DNA from: an uncultured Endozoicomonas sp.
GTDB taxonomy: Bacteria; Pseudomonadota; Gammaproteobacteria; Pseudomonadales; Endozoicomonadaceae
Length of the DNA stretch: 64,000 bases
Assembly (NCBI GenBank): GCA_900299555.1
Contig: OODV01000117.1
Location: forward strand, 27,551-91,550
Reading direction: 5' to 3'
In this document: piece by piece, positions 28,904 through 37,543 of the stretch
Layout: each line of letters begins with the position of its first letter
How positions within the stretch are numbered: position 1 is the stretch's first letter
Program-made: the position numbers and the translations under genes
The notes under the pieces: generated by a model
Told to the model about the DNA's origin: nothing
What the model saw: only the letters and a program-made list of their open reading frames with translations
Databases searched by the model: none

Positions 28904-29671
28904 ATGGATGGAAAGAGATTAGTAGTTGTATGGTTGTTTGCCCCCCTGCTTTTTGTTGCCAGTGTCCAGGCGTCTTCTGAAAAAGATCAGTTGCTGGACA
29001 AACTTTATGATCAGACCGGGTTGGAGCAGCAGCTTAGCTGGATGCACGACAGTATGACTCTTCAGGAACAGCGCTACCCCCTACCTGAAACTGTCATTGA
29101 CACTGTTAATCAAGTGGTTAAGGTGCGCTATAGCCCTGACTTTTTCCGGTCGTCCATGAAAGCAACGCTCGATGAAGCGCTTTCGGCTGGTGAGTTGGCT
29201 CAATTGATTAAATGGTTTGAGTCACCGCTTGGGCAGAAAATTTTGAGCCTGGAAGCGCAGGCAAATGATCCTGAAAACCAGGCGAGGATGGAAGCCTATA
29301 TTCAGGAAAAACTGTCAAAAGAAGTGCCACGTAATAACCGGGTACGGTTAATCGATGCGCTAATGGAATCACTTGATGCCGTCGAATTAAGTACTGAGCT
29401 TGCAGCCAGCGCTTCAGTTGGGGCGCAGAGAATGCTTCGAGAGGTGATGCCGGCAGGTGCAGAGCAGCCCATGCGGCCTGTTCAAGTGTTGAAAGCACTG
29501 GAGAAGCCTCACATTCGTAAGGGAATGCCTGAAAGAATGCGGAACATCTTTCTGTATACCTATCGCTCATTACCAGATCATGAGATTCAGCGCTATCTTG
29601 ATTTTGCCCGTGAAAATGCCATGCAGAATTTCCAGCGTGGGCAGATACAGGCCTTGGCGCGTATGCTTTAG
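28904..29671 (+). CDS. Exported DUF2059-like protein
   Basis: This 255-aa protein has a signal peptide (LVVVWLFAPLLFVASVQASS). Its helical body includes the DUF2059-like element SAGELAQLIKWFESPLGQKI at about residues 86-105. DUF2059 proteins are periplasmic and of unknown function. The second half carries a repeat-like helical segment (YLDFARENAMQNFQRGQIQA) resembling the first, so the domain may be duplicated. It converges with priA, leaving 19 bases between stop codons. Confidence 0.75.
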   Translation: MDGKRLVVVWLFAPLLFVASVQASSEKDQLLDKLYDQTGLEQQLSWMHDSMTLQEQRYPLPETVIDTVNQVVKVRYSPDFFRSSMKATLDEALSAGELAQLIKWFESPLGQKILSLEAQANDPENQARMEAYIQEKLSKEVPRNNRVRLIDALMESLDAVELSTELAASASVGAQRMLREVMPAGAEQPMRPVQVLKALEKPHIRKGMPERMRNIFLYTYRSLPDHEIQRYLDFARENAMQNFQRGQIQALARML

Positions 29672-29690
29672 ATTCGGTAAGAGGCTCTCT

Positions 29691-31988
29691 TCAATTCATT
29701 TCCTGTGGATCAATATCCACTGTCCACTTCAACTGCCTGGGAAGTCGTTGGCTTTCCAGGTAGCTCACGACCCTGCCCACCAGACTGTGTAAGTGATTAC
29801 GGTTTTTCCCATGAATGAGCAGGTGCCAGCGATAGCGGCCCTGACGTTTTTCCATGGGAGCTGGAATAGGGCCCAGTATTCGTAAACTGTTATCGAGTTG
29901 TTGCAGTCCTGACTGTTCGGCGTATTGGCGAAGCGCTGAAAGTAAGACTTCACTTTCATTCTGGTTGACAGATTCTGAGCGAATAAGCGTTAGATAGCCT
30001 TCTGGAGGCAGGTTCAGTTGTTTTCGTTCTATAAAGAGGTTGTTTGTAAAGAGACTATAGTCGTTCATCGAGAGAAGCTGGAGTGCCGGGTGCTCGGGAT
30101 TGTAGGTTTGAATAATGACCTGGCCGGGTTTATCACCCCGTCCAGCACGTCCAGCTACTTGCATGATCAGCTGTCCTGTCCGCTCGGGTCCCCGGAAATC
30201 AGCACTGAACAGCCCTGCATCAGCGTTGATGATAGCTACGAGGGTGACGTCCGGAAAATGATGTCCCTTAGCCAGCATCTGGGTACCAAGTAGAATGCAG
30301 GGTTTTCCGGATTGTACCTCCTCCAGCATATCACTTAATGCCTGCTTTCTGCGGGTGGTATCCCTGTCAATTCTTAACACCGGATAATCAGCAAAGTGCT
30401 GGCTTAGTACCTGCTCTGTTCGTTCCGTTCCCTGACCGACCGGTTGCAGTTTCCTGCTTTGGCACGATGTGCATTGCCAGGGAATAGCTTGTTGCAGATC
30501 GCAGTGATGACAGTGCATATGAGGCGGATATCGATGGATAGTCATATGCGCATCACAGTGAGGACAGTCAATAATGTTGCCACAGTCCTGACAGATCATG
30601 GATGGGGCATAACCACGACGGTTAAGGAATACCATCACCTGATTTCCCCGGCCTAGATGAGCGGCCATTCTCTGTAAAAGTTCTGTGGATAACCCGTCTC
30701 TCAGAACCTGGTGACGCAGATCCAGCAATTCCATATCAGGGGGGCGGGCGTTTCCTGCTCTTTGTTTCAGGTGAAGCTGAGTGTATTTACCTTGATGTGT
30801 ATTATGCAATGATTCCAGCGATGGAGTAGCAGACCCGAGAACAACAGGGCATTGGCGTTGCCTGCCACGATAAATAGCAAGGTCTCTAGCGTTATAGCGC
30901 AGGCTTTCCTGTTGTTTATAAGAGCCATCATGCTCTTCATCCACAATGATAAGTCCGAGATGAGGCATGGGGGTAAAAATGCCGGAACGTGTAGAAATCA
31001 GAATGCCTGCAGACCCCCGTGAAGCCTCAAGCCACCCCTGTAATCGTTCTCCATCACTGAGACCTGAATGAAGGCAGGCGACCGGTACATTAAAGCGGTC
31101 ACGAAAACGTCTGACAGTTTGAGGGGTGAGTCCAATCTCAGGCACCAGCACCAGCGTTTGTTTCCCCTCAGAAAGAGCTGCGGATATTGCCTGTAAATAC
31201 ACTTCGGTCTTGCCGCTACCAGTAATACCTTCCAGTAGATAAGTTCGGTAGTTTTCCAGACCATCAGTAATGGCTTCACAGGCAAATGCCTGTTCCTCAT
31301 TAAGTTTCAGGTGTGCTGCTTTCAGTGGGTTGGTAATATCAGTAAAGGGCAGGGCTGAAGGCTCAACGTTACGAGAGCATATTAATCCTTTTTTGGATAA
31401 TTCTTTTAAAGTGCTTTTACTAAAGCCAAGTTCATGAAGTTCGGTAGCACTGATGCCTTGTGGATAACTGGAAATCAGCTCAAGGGCTGCCAGTTGTTTT
31501 TTGGATCTTTTCAATTGGTTTTGCAGCTCACTATCGAGTTCTGCAATGCAGTTCCAGAAGGGAATAGCACCATAAGAAGCGGGTTTGCCAAGGCGCAGGT
31601 TTTTGGGCATTGCCTGAGCCAGCGTTTCTCCCAGGCTGTGATGATAATAACGGGCAGCCCACTGGCAGAGATGGATAATGTCGTTTGGTAGCAGCGGCTC
31701 GTTATCCAGAACAGAAATAACCGTTTTAAGCTTACTGGCAGGGATATCGGTATCTGGTTCAATCGAGAGAACAATGGCGACAACTTGTCTTGGGCCAAAG
31801 GGAACGACAACTCTACTTCCCGGGCAAATTCCGTGAGCCGGGTACGAATCTGGAGGCAGATAGTCGAATAACTGCCGTAGTGGTGACGGGATGGCAACCC
31901 TGATGAACTGCTTGTGGGCGAACGGTTCGGTCGGTATGGCGGCAGGGTTATGCCCTGTGCTGGAAGTGTTCGCCGGTTTGCTGCTCAT
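29691..31988 (-). CDS. priA: Primosomal replication-restart helicase PriA
   Basis: This 765-aa superfamily 2 DNA helicase rebuilds replication forks. The N-terminal DNA-binding domain starts at about residue 25. The helicase core has Walker A in GITGSGKTEVYL, a DEEH box in VDEEHDGSYKQQ, and the aromatic-rich loop. Between the helicase lobes are the zinc-binding cysteines (CQDCGNIIDCPHC and CHHCDLQQ...CTSC). VAGRAGRGDKPG is the motif VI arginine finger. Length is somewhat above E. coli PriA. It is on the minus strand, convergent with the DUF2059-like gene. Confidence 0.97.
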   Translation of the reverse strand: MSSKPANTSSTGHNPAAIPTEPFAHKQFIRVAIPSPLRQLFDYLPPDSYPAHGICPGSRVVVPFGPRQVVAIVLSIEPDTDIPASKLKTVISVLDNEPLLPNDIIHLCQWAARYYHHSLGETLAQAMPKNLRLGKPASYGAIPFWNCIAELDSELQNQLKRSKKQLAALELISSYPQGISATELHELGFSKSTLKELSKKGLICSRNVEPSALPFTDITNPLKAAHLKLNEEQAFACEAITDGLENYRTYLLEGITGSGKTEVYLQAISAALSEGKQTLVLVPEIGLTPQTVRRFRDRFNVPVACLHSGLSDGERLQGWLEASRGSAGILISTRSGIFTPMPHLGLIIVDEEHDGSYKQQESLRYNARDLAIYRGRQRQCPVVLGSATPSLESLHNTHQGKYTQLHLKQRAGNARPPDMELLDLRHQVLRDGLSTELLQRMAAHLGRGNQVMVFLNRRGYAPSMICQDCGNIIDCPHCDAHMTIHRYPPHMHCHHCDLQQAIPWQCTSCQSRKLQPVGQGTERTEQVLSQHFADYPVLRIDRDTTRRKQALSDMLEEVQSGKPCILLGTQMLAKGHHFPDVTLVAIINADAGLFSADFRGPERTGQLIMQVAGRAGRGDKPGQVIIQTYNPEHPALQLLSMNDYSLFTNNLFIERKQLNLPPEGYLTLIRSESVNQNESEVLLSALRQYAEQSGLQQLDNSLRILGPIPAPMEKRQGRYRWHLLIHGKNRNHLHSLVGRVVSYLESQRLPRQLKWTVDIDPQEMN

Positions 31989-32115
31989 TCAGGTTCCATC
32001 GTGGTATTCCTAACGTTGGAATAATACAGGAACAGGCAATAGGCTTGAACAGAAACCGGTAGAGGGAGGGTTATGTCAACAGAACCTGGAGGAAGGCTTA
32101 TAAAAAGAGAAGGCT

Positions 32116-32554
32116 TCAATTAACGTTGACTTTGATCTGTCTGGGTTTCACTTCTTCTGCTTTGGGAATGCTTAGATGAAGGGTGCCATTATGGTATTTG
32201 GCATGGATCCCATCCGCTCTGACGGGCTGTGGCAATGTAAAACTTCGGACAAATGAGCCGTAAAGGCATTCTGTTCTTTGGTGCTTGCGGTCCTTTTGCT
32301 CTTTTCTTTTTCTCTCCTTTTATAGTAAGTAGATTGTTGTCAACAGCGACATTGATATCTTCTTTTTGCACTCCTGGCAGCTCAGCCCGGATATGGAATG
32401 CATCCGGTGTTTCATCAATATCCACGATGGGCATCCAGCTGCCCAATTCAAGGGCTCGATAATCACTTTAGGTAGCGGGCTTTCTGGAAGTACGGCTGTA
32501 CTTATCCAGCAGCGTTTCCATGTCATGGAAGGGATCCCGGACGATTAAACTCAT
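32116..32554 (-). pseudogene. Small heat-shock protein (Hsp20/IbpA family), two frameshifts
   Basis: From the ATG at 32554 (MSLIVRDPFHDMETLLDKY, with GGGAGA upstream) the frame runs to a stop at about 32468. The next part continues in another frame as LGSWMPIVDIDETPDAF and IRAELPGVQKEDI. A second shift follows in the A-rich run near 32300, after which KDRKHQRTECLYGSFVRSF and TLPQPVRADGIHAKY lead to KVNVN and a stop at 32116. Together these give a full alpha-crystallin domain of about 146 residues. The break may be real inactivation or two sequencing errors in homopolymers. The conserved GVxK and SFxLP elements are still readable. Confidence 0.8.
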
Positions 32555-32861
32555 GATTTATCTCCCAGTTAAGGATTATATAGGGACGCTGCTTTTAATG
32601 ATAACCTGTTAATTTTTGTATATTAATTTTCATTTCTTTCAAGATTTTCTATAGGCGTTGAAAGTAGTGGTATGTCCTGTACCTTGGACGAACATAAGAC
32701 TGTTTCCCTTAAGGATAATCTCTGGTAATATCCCCGCATCTATTACCCTCTCAGCTGTTATGCTGATGTGGATACCGTTTGCGGTGCCTGTCTCCGGAGC
32801 CTTTTTTAAAGGCTCGTGTAGAAAGTCAGGTGGCGGCATACACCAGTTCGAGGAAGCTCAA
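32555..32861. other. Intergenic region upstream of rpmE, possible L31 leader
   Basis: These 307 bases separate the hsp20 remnant from rpmE. Just before rpmE a stem (AGCCTTT / AAAGGCT, about 32799-32815) follows a G/C-rich segment, which suggests a leader RNA. Autoregulatory L31 leaders are known in gammaproteobacteria, but I cannot confirm a match by eye. The first 90 bases are very AT-rich and likely carry the hsp20 promoter. Confidence 0.4.
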
Positions 32862-33080
32862 ATGAAGCAGGATATCCATCCTAACTACGACGAAATCACT
32901 GTTAGCTGCAGCTGCGGTAACAAGATTCAGACTCGCTCTACTCTCTGCAAAGACCTGAGTATTGAAGTTTGCTCCAAGTGCCACCCATTCTACACCGGCA
33001 CTCAGAAGGTGATGGATACCGGCGGTCGTATCGAGCGCTTCAACAAGCGTTTTGGTAAGCTTGGCGGCGGCAGCAAGTAA
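32862..33080 (+). CDS. rpmE: Ribosomal protein bL31
   Basis: This 72-aa large-subunit protein makes a bridge across the ribosomal subunits. It is the zinc-containing (C+) form, with cysteines in SCSCG and [11 protein letters not shown]. The ATG at 32862 has GAGGAAG upstream; a longer frame starting at 32658 is an artefact. It ends in GKLGGGSK and is followed by a strong terminator that overlaps the start of the next gene. Confidence 0.97.
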   Translation: MKQDIHPNYDEITVSCSCGNKIQTRSTLCKDLSIEVCSKCHPFYTGTQKVMDTGGRIERFNKRFGKLGGGSK

Positions 33081-33093
33081 TCGAGCTGCTGGT

Positions 33094-33903
33094 TTGAAGA
33101 CCGAAAGGTTTATAAAGGCGACTTCATTTGCAGTCGCCTTTTTTATTGCTATTTTTTCTATCGGTTTTGCCTGCGCCAGTAATTGCTATCTGAATAATGA
33201 TGACAAAGTCGAACACATATGGCTGGATAAGGTGATTGATGGTGATACTGTTCGCCTCAAGGATGGTCGTAAAATTCGTTTTTCCGCCATCAATGCGCCA
33301 GAAATTGCCCATGAAGATAAAATTGCTGAGCCTTATGGTGATGCTGCCAGAGAGTATCTTCAAAAACGACTGACCAACAATAAGTCACTGCTCTATATTC
33401 CTTCTACGACATCGCGGGATAACTACGACCGTTATTTGGGGCACCTCTTTTTAGAAGATGGTTCCTCCATTGAATCTGAGCTACTGCGTCAGGGGCTGGC
33501 TTTTCAGGTTTTTTTTACCCCTATCAGTGACTATGAGCGTTGCCTTGCCGAACAGGAGCGTATTGCCCGTTCGCAGAATTCAGGTGTCTGGAGTGTCGAT
33601 TCGGTTGTATCTTCAACATCCTCGATACTAAATCCAGGGTTTGCCATTGTCAGTGGTCGGGTGGTTGATATAACTGAGAGTCGATCTGGCATAATCTGGG
33701 TGACTCTGGAGGGTAATGTTGTGCTCAGGTTGTCCGGTGATGCTGCCGCTTCCCCTGGCGCTACTCGCAAATGGCTGAATAAAAATATTGAGGTCAGAGG
33801 GTGGATGGTTGACCGGTCAGAGGGAGGGCAAAAACTGAAGAAGGGGTTTAAACGCTGGATGATTCTGGTTTACCAGAAAGCATCTGTCAGGCTTTTTCCG
33901 TAA
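33094..33903 (+). CDS. Secreted thermonuclease (staphylococcal-nuclease-like)
   Basis: This protein of about 269 residues has an N-terminal secretion signal (FIKATSFAVAFFIAIFSIGF, ending near ACAS). A staphylococcal nuclease domain follows, with DKVIDGDTVRLKDGRKIRFS (first catalytic acidic residues), INAPE, and YDRYLGHLFLEDG. The C-terminal 90 residues form a beta-rich OB-like domain. The start is uncertain: no in-frame ATG exists before the signal peptide, and TTG codons at 33052 or 33094 are the only usual choices. The rpmE terminator at 33114-33141 lies inside the signal-peptide codons, so expression must escape termination or start within it. The gene sits between rpmE and malic enzyme, as in Pseudomonas-type genomes. 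Confidence 0.82.
   Translation: MKTERFIKATSFAVAFFIAIFSIGFACASNCYLNNDDKVEHIWLDKVIDGDTVRLKDGRKIRFSAINAPEIAHEDKIAEPYGDAAREYLQKRLTNNKSLLYIPSTTSRDNYDRYLGHLFLEDGSSIESELLRQGLAFQVFFTPISDYERCLAEQERIARSQNSGVWSVDSVVSSTSSILNPGFAIVSGRVVDITESRSGIIWVTLEGNVVLRLSGDAAASPGATRKWLNKNIEVRGWMVDRSEGGQKLKKGFKRWMILVYQKASVRLFP
33114..33141 (+). terminator. rpmE terminator embedded in the nuclease coding region
   Basis: AAAGGCGACT (33114-33123), an 8-base loop and AGTCGCCTTT (33132-33141) form a perfect 10-bp stem followed by more T's. This is a textbook intrinsic terminator. It is also read through by the nuclease frame, where it encodes residues of the signal peptide. Confidence 0.85.
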
Positions 33904-33979
33904 TTGACCTTGTTCCTCACATTTCCATCATATATTCTGGGTTTTCATATAACCTCCCCCCTATATCAGTAAAAAACTC

Positions 33980-35236
33980 ATGGAAATGAAGCAAGCCGCT
34001 CTTGATTATCACGCTCTTCCGAAACCTGGAAAGATTTCGATCGAAATTAGCAAGCCAGCAGAAACGGCAATGGATCTTTCTCTGGCCTATAGTCCGGGTG
34101 TCGCGGAGCCGGTGCGAGCAATTGCTGAGAATCCGGAGGATGCTTATCGCTATACCGCAAAAGGTAACCTTGTGGCGGTGATCAGTAATGGTTCTGCCAT
34201 TCTTGGGCTTGGAAACCTGGGTGCACTGGCCAGCAAACCGGTTATGGAAGGAAAGGCACTGCTTTTCAAGCGATTTGCGGGTGTTGACTCCATTGATATT
34301 GAAGTTGAATCTGAAAGCCCTCAGGCGTTTATTGATACCGTAAAACGAATTGCCTGCACCTTTGGGGGGATTAACCTCGAAGATATCAAGGCACCGGAGT
34401 GTTTTGAAATTGAGCGTCGCCTCATTGAAGCTTGTGATATTCCGGTCTTTCACGATGATCAGCACGGTACCGCTATTGTTACTGCTGCGGCCATGCTGAA
34501 TGCATTGGAGATTGCAGGAAAGAACATCGAAGAGGCGCGACTGGTGTGCCTTGGTGCAGGTTCTGCAGCCATTGCCTGTGTGAAATTACTGATCAGCTGC
34601 GGCTTCAAGGCTGAGAACATTCTGATGCTGGACAGCAAGGGGGTGATTCACTCAGAGCGGAACGATCTGAATCAATACAAGGCGACGTTTGCGGTTGAAA
34701 CCAGCTGTCGTACCCTTGATGATGCCATTGACGGTGCCGATGCTTTTCTGGGGGTGTCTGGCCCTGACCTGCTTTCTCCAAAGCAGCTTGAGAAAATGGC
34801 CATAAACCCCATTGTTTTTGCCTGTGCAAACCCGGATCCTGAGATTCGACCAGAATTGGCCAGAGAGGTTCGCCCGGACGTCATCATGGCGACTGGACGT
34901 TCAGATTATCCAAATCAGGTGAATAATGTACTTGGTTTCCCATTTATCTTCAGGGGAGCGTTGGATGTGCGGGCTTCACGCATCAATGAAGAGATGAAGA
35001 TTGCCGCGGTCAATGCTATTCGTGAGCTGGCAAAAGAGTCGGTTCCTGACGAGGTGGTAAATGCCTATGGTGGAGGGGAGCTTAGCTTTGGCCCAGGCTA
35101 CATTATCCCCAAGCCGATGGATGTTCGTCTGCTGGGGCGCGTTTCTTCTGCTGTTGCCCAGGCTGCAGTAAACTCAGGCGTTGCCAGAGCTGGATACCCA
35201 GCCCATTATCCATTGAACTCTGTTTCGGATATTTGA
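33980..35236 (+). CDS. NAD(P)-dependent malic enzyme, short form
   Basis: This 418-aa enzyme decarboxylates malate to pyruvate. Conserved regions are AYSPGVAEPVRAIAENP, the metal-site sequence FHDDQHGTAIVTAA, a Rossmann GAGSAAIACVKL, and FACANPDPEI. It lacks the phosphotransacetylase-like C-terminal domain of MaeB, so it is the compact form. The coenzyme preference cannot be read with confidence. It follows the nuclease gene by 76 bases and ends at a terminator. Confidence 0.95.
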   Translation: MEMKQAALDYHALPKPGKISIEISKPAETAMDLSLAYSPGVAEPVRAIAENPEDAYRYTAKGNLVAVISNGSAILGLGNLGALASKPVMEGKALLFKRFAGVDSIDIEVESESPQAFIDTVKRIACTFGGINLEDIKAPECFEIERRLIEACDIPVFHDDQHGTAIVTAAAMLNALEIAGKNIEEARLVCLGAGSAAIACVKLLISCGFKAENILMLDSKGVIHSERNDLNQYKATFAVETSCRTLDDAIDGADAFLGVSGPDLLSPKQLEKMAINPIVFACANPDPEIRPELAREVRPDVIMATGRSDYPNQVNNVLGFPFIFRGALDVRASRINEEMKIAAVNAIRELAKESVPDEVVNAYGGGELSFGPGYIIPKPMDVRLLGRVSSAVAQAAVNSGVARAGYPAHYPLNSVSDI

Positions 35237-35271
35237 TGGGGTACTGAACTTTTTCGGTTTTGTCTCAATGA

Positions 35272-35330
35272 AAAGCGAAGCGTGCCTGCTGAATAGCCTT
35301 CAGGATAACGTCTTCGCTTTGTTTATTTTT
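35272..35330 (+). terminator. Terminator after malic enzyme
   Basis: AAAGCGAAG (35272-35280) pairs with CTTCGCTTT (35312-35320), with an inner CCTG/CAGG stem, and a T-rich tract follows at 35321-35330. Confidence 0.75.
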
Positions 35331-35462
35331 ATCTCTTTTCAATATTTACTGACCTATCTGTTTTCCTGATAGAACCTATCTTTTCTCCCTTCTATTTTTG
35401 AAGTCTCATGTCGTCTGTCGCTGCGATTTTCACGTTGATTACAACGGTTATGTCAGGGTGCG

Positions 35463-35506
35463 TTCTCGATTAATCATGGGGTGTTGGCCACAAGTCTAAT
35501 CGAGAA
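35463..35506 (+). promoter_or_regulatory. Inverted repeat upstream of the nucleobase permease
   Basis: TTCTCGATTA (35463-35472) and TAATCGAGAA (35497-35506) are perfect 10-bp complements separated by 24 bases, which themselves hold a near-palindrome around TTGGCCA. It is 30 bases before the permease start. It could be a paired operator for the LysR-type regulator, or an mRNA hairpin. I recognise no known riboswitch here. Confidence 0.4.
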
Positions 35507-35535
35507 TGTTCCCTGGATGGCATTGGAGAATAACA

Positions 35536-36831
35536 ATGAGTGACTATGAGCGAACAGCCGTTCCACGGGATGCCAGAAGGGGGTTCTGGCAGATAACGTC
35601 GGTATGGGTAGGTTATGTTTTTATTCTTGTCAGCATGATGGCAGGAGCGGGAATGGCGGCAGGGATGTCGTTGGAAACACTGTTCTGGGCAATTCTGGTG
35701 GGAAACCTCTTTCTAACGGTTGTTTCGTCACTGATGTCCATTATTGCCTATAAGACTGGTTATACCTTTGCGCTGATCTGCCGGTTCAGTTTTGGCTGTC
35801 TCGGTGCAAAAATTCCCGCCATTATGTACGCCTTTATCCAGTTAGGGTGGTATGTCATTCAGGCGGCTCTGTTTGGCCATTTGATCGCTGTTTATTTTGA
35901 GTTGAGTCCATTCTTTGAAGCGCTTGCCATGATTGTCTCCTGTCTTTTTATGGGGCTGTTTGCCCTGAAAGGTACGCGGTGGATGAGTGTGGTGGGGCTG
36001 GTTTCAATACCGACCATGATTATGCTCTGTCTGGCAACAGCGATGCGTGCTATTCAGGATGGAGGAGGGTGGGCTGCAGTAGCGGCATTCTCCGGTGAAG
36101 AAACCATGGACTTTATGACCGCAGTCGGGTTAGTTCTTGGTACGTGGATTTTTGGTGCATCCACAACGGTTGCTGATTTTAACCGGTTTGCCCAGTCATC
36201 AAAGCATGTTGTCGCCGGGTGTGCTACCGGACTGTTGATTGTGAACAGCTTTATTATTGGTGTTGGCGCCATTGTGGGGGCTGCTTCTCAGCAGTGGGAT
36301 CTGGTTGAAATTCTGTTTGGTCTGGGTCTGGTTATTCCTGCTTTTGTGCTGTTAACCACCAACCTGTGGACAACCAACAGCGCTAACTTATACAGCGTTG
36401 GCTTGACGTTAAGCAGTGTGTTTCCCAAAACGTCCAGACAGACAATTATGATCGGGATTATGATTCTGGCATCGGTGCTTTCACTGTTTAAGCCTTATGA
36501 GATCGGTGCCGTATTTGCCATGCTCAAGGGGTTGTCGATCATCGTGCCTCCATTGACCGGTATCGTTCTTATTGATTTTTATTTTCTCTGGAACAGACAA
36601 TATCCAGGTTATATCGAAAACCTTTCTTTCAAAGCGGTTAACCCATACGCCATTCTTGCCTGGCTGGCAGGTATTGGGGTTGCGATATCGTTTGATATCG
36701 GCTTTGCATCACTGAATGCCATGGCTGGAGCTGCCTTTCTATATGCTCTGATCATGAAAGCAACCCATTTACAAATGCTGAATACAGGTAGTGAACGTCT
36801 GACCGGTCATCAAAAAACGCAGGAAGCCTGA
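35536..36831 (+). CDS. Cytosine/purine permease, CodB-like (NCS1 family)
   Basis: This 431-aa inner-membrane transporter has about twelve hydrophobic segments. Family-like features are the N-terminal PRDARRGFWQITSVWVGYVF and the TM1 region rich in Gly and Met (MMAGAGMAAGMS), plus TSVW/TTNLWTTNSANLYS in the second half. NCS1 transporters import cytosine, allantoin, hydroxymethylpyrimidine or related bases with H+ or Na+. The ATG at 35536 has TGGAGAA upstream. The gene starts a three-gene unit with a 55-aa membrane protein and a deaminase, so the cargo is likely a base or analogue that the deaminase acts on. It interrupts the usual malic enzyme-ponA order. Confidence 0.87.
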   Translation: MSDYERTAVPRDARRGFWQITSVWVGYVFILVSMMAGAGMAAGMSLETLFWAILVGNLFLTVVSSLMSIIAYKTGYTFALICRFSFGCLGAKIPAIMYAFIQLGWYVIQAALFGHLIAVYFELSPFFEALAMIVSCLFMGLFALKGTRWMSVVGLVSIPTMIMLCLATAMRAIQDGGGWAAVAAFSGEETMDFMTAVGLVLGTWIFGASTTVADFNRFAQSSKHVVAGCATGLLIVNSFIIGVGAIVGAASQQWDLVEILFGLGLVIPAFVLLTTNLWTTNSANLYSVGLTLSSVFPKTSRQTIMIGIMILASVLSLFKPYEIGAVFAMLKGLSIIVPPLTGIVLIDFYFLWNRQYPGYIENLSFKAVNPYAILAWLAGIGVAISFDIGFASLNAMAGAAFLYALIMKATHLQMLNTGSERLTGHQKTQEA

Positions 36832-36833
36832 TC

Positions 36834-37001
36834 ATGTATAAATTATTAGCGTTAGGTGGAATTGTTGTTCTCAGTGTTGGCTCATTTATGAGCTGTCTTG
36901 GAGCGGGTGTGCTTGCAACAGCGGGTGATGCAGTTCTTCTTCTGGGTTGTGGTATTTCCACGTGGGGATTCTGTTACTGGCAACCTGATAGTCAGGCTTG
37001 A
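36834..37001 (+). CDS. Small membrane protein (55 aa) of the permease-deaminase cluster
   Basis: The ATG follows the permease stop by two bases, with AGGA upstream, and the frame ends at a TGA at 36999-37001. It encodes 55 residues with two hydrophobic stretches (LLALGGIVVLSVGSFMSCLG and AVLLLGCGISTWGFCYW) and three cysteines. The spacing before the deaminase is 27 bases. It may assist the permease, as other small membrane subunits do, but no homologue is known to me. Confidence 0.6.
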   Translation: MYKLLALGGIVVLSVGSFMSCLGAGVLATAGDAVLLLGCGISTWGFCYWQPDSQA

Positions 37002-37028
37002 TTATAAATATCATCAAAAGGAAGCAAC

Positions 37029-37499
37029 ATGTTAAACGACGAAGATTTAATGCGCCATGTGATTAAAGTTGCTGAGCGTTCTGTGAGCAATGGTAACCAT
37101 CCATTTGCCTGTATTCTTGTCAGTCCTGAAGGTGAAATTTTACTGGAGGCAGAGAATACCGTGGTGACTACAGGGGATAGAACGGGGCACTCTGAGCGAA
37201 ACTTGGCAACTGCAGCTTCCATGAAGTTCAGTGAAAAGTACTTAAATGAGTGTTCTATCTATATAAATGGTGAGCCCTGTGCGATGTGCTCAGGCAGTAT
37301 TTACTGGTCAGGTATTGGCCGGGTGGTTTACGGCTTTACAGAACATCAGTTGCTTGAATGTACAGGTAATCATCCGGAAAACCCAACCTGCAGTCTTTCC
37401 TGCGACACGGTGCTAAACAGTGGTCAGAGGAAAATTGAAATATTGGGAGGGGTTCTGGCGGAAGAGTGTCTTGAGCCTCACTATACATTCTGGAAGTGA
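37029..37499 (+). CDS. Nucleobase/nucleoside deaminase, cytidine-deaminase superfamily
   Basis: This 156-aa zinc deaminase carries the zinc motifs HSE (in TGHSERNLA, where most relatives have HAE) and PCAMC (in GEPCAMCSGSIYW). Length and layout resemble bacterial guanine deaminase and TadA-like enzymes; the C-terminus differs from the guanine-deaminase tail. The substrate is likely a purine or pyrimidine base supplied by the permease upstream. AAAAGGAAGC precedes the ATG. Two extra cysteines (CTGNHPENPTCSLSC) follow the zinc region. It converges with the broken LysR gene. Confidence 0.87.
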   Translation: MLNDEDLMRHVIKVAERSVSNGNHPFACILVSPEGEILLEAENTVVTTGDRTGHSERNLATAASMKFSEKYLNECSIYINGEPCAMCSGSIYWSGIGRVVYGFTEHQLLECTGNHPENPTCSLSCDTVLNSGQRKIEILGGVLAEECLEPHYTFWK

Positions 37500-37543
37500 T
37501 TTTTATTGATAAACTTTGCCTGAGGCTGATCAGAAGATCGGTC

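Noticed and set aside
32658..32861. N-terminal extension of rpmE by 68 residues
   Set aside because: bL31 is about 70 residues; the internal ATG at 32862 has a strong ribosome site, and the extension is non-conserved sequence.
35463..35506. Purine or preQ1 riboswitch before the permease
   Set aside because: The dyad lacks the conserved junction bases of these classes; only a stem with a 24-base loop is visible.
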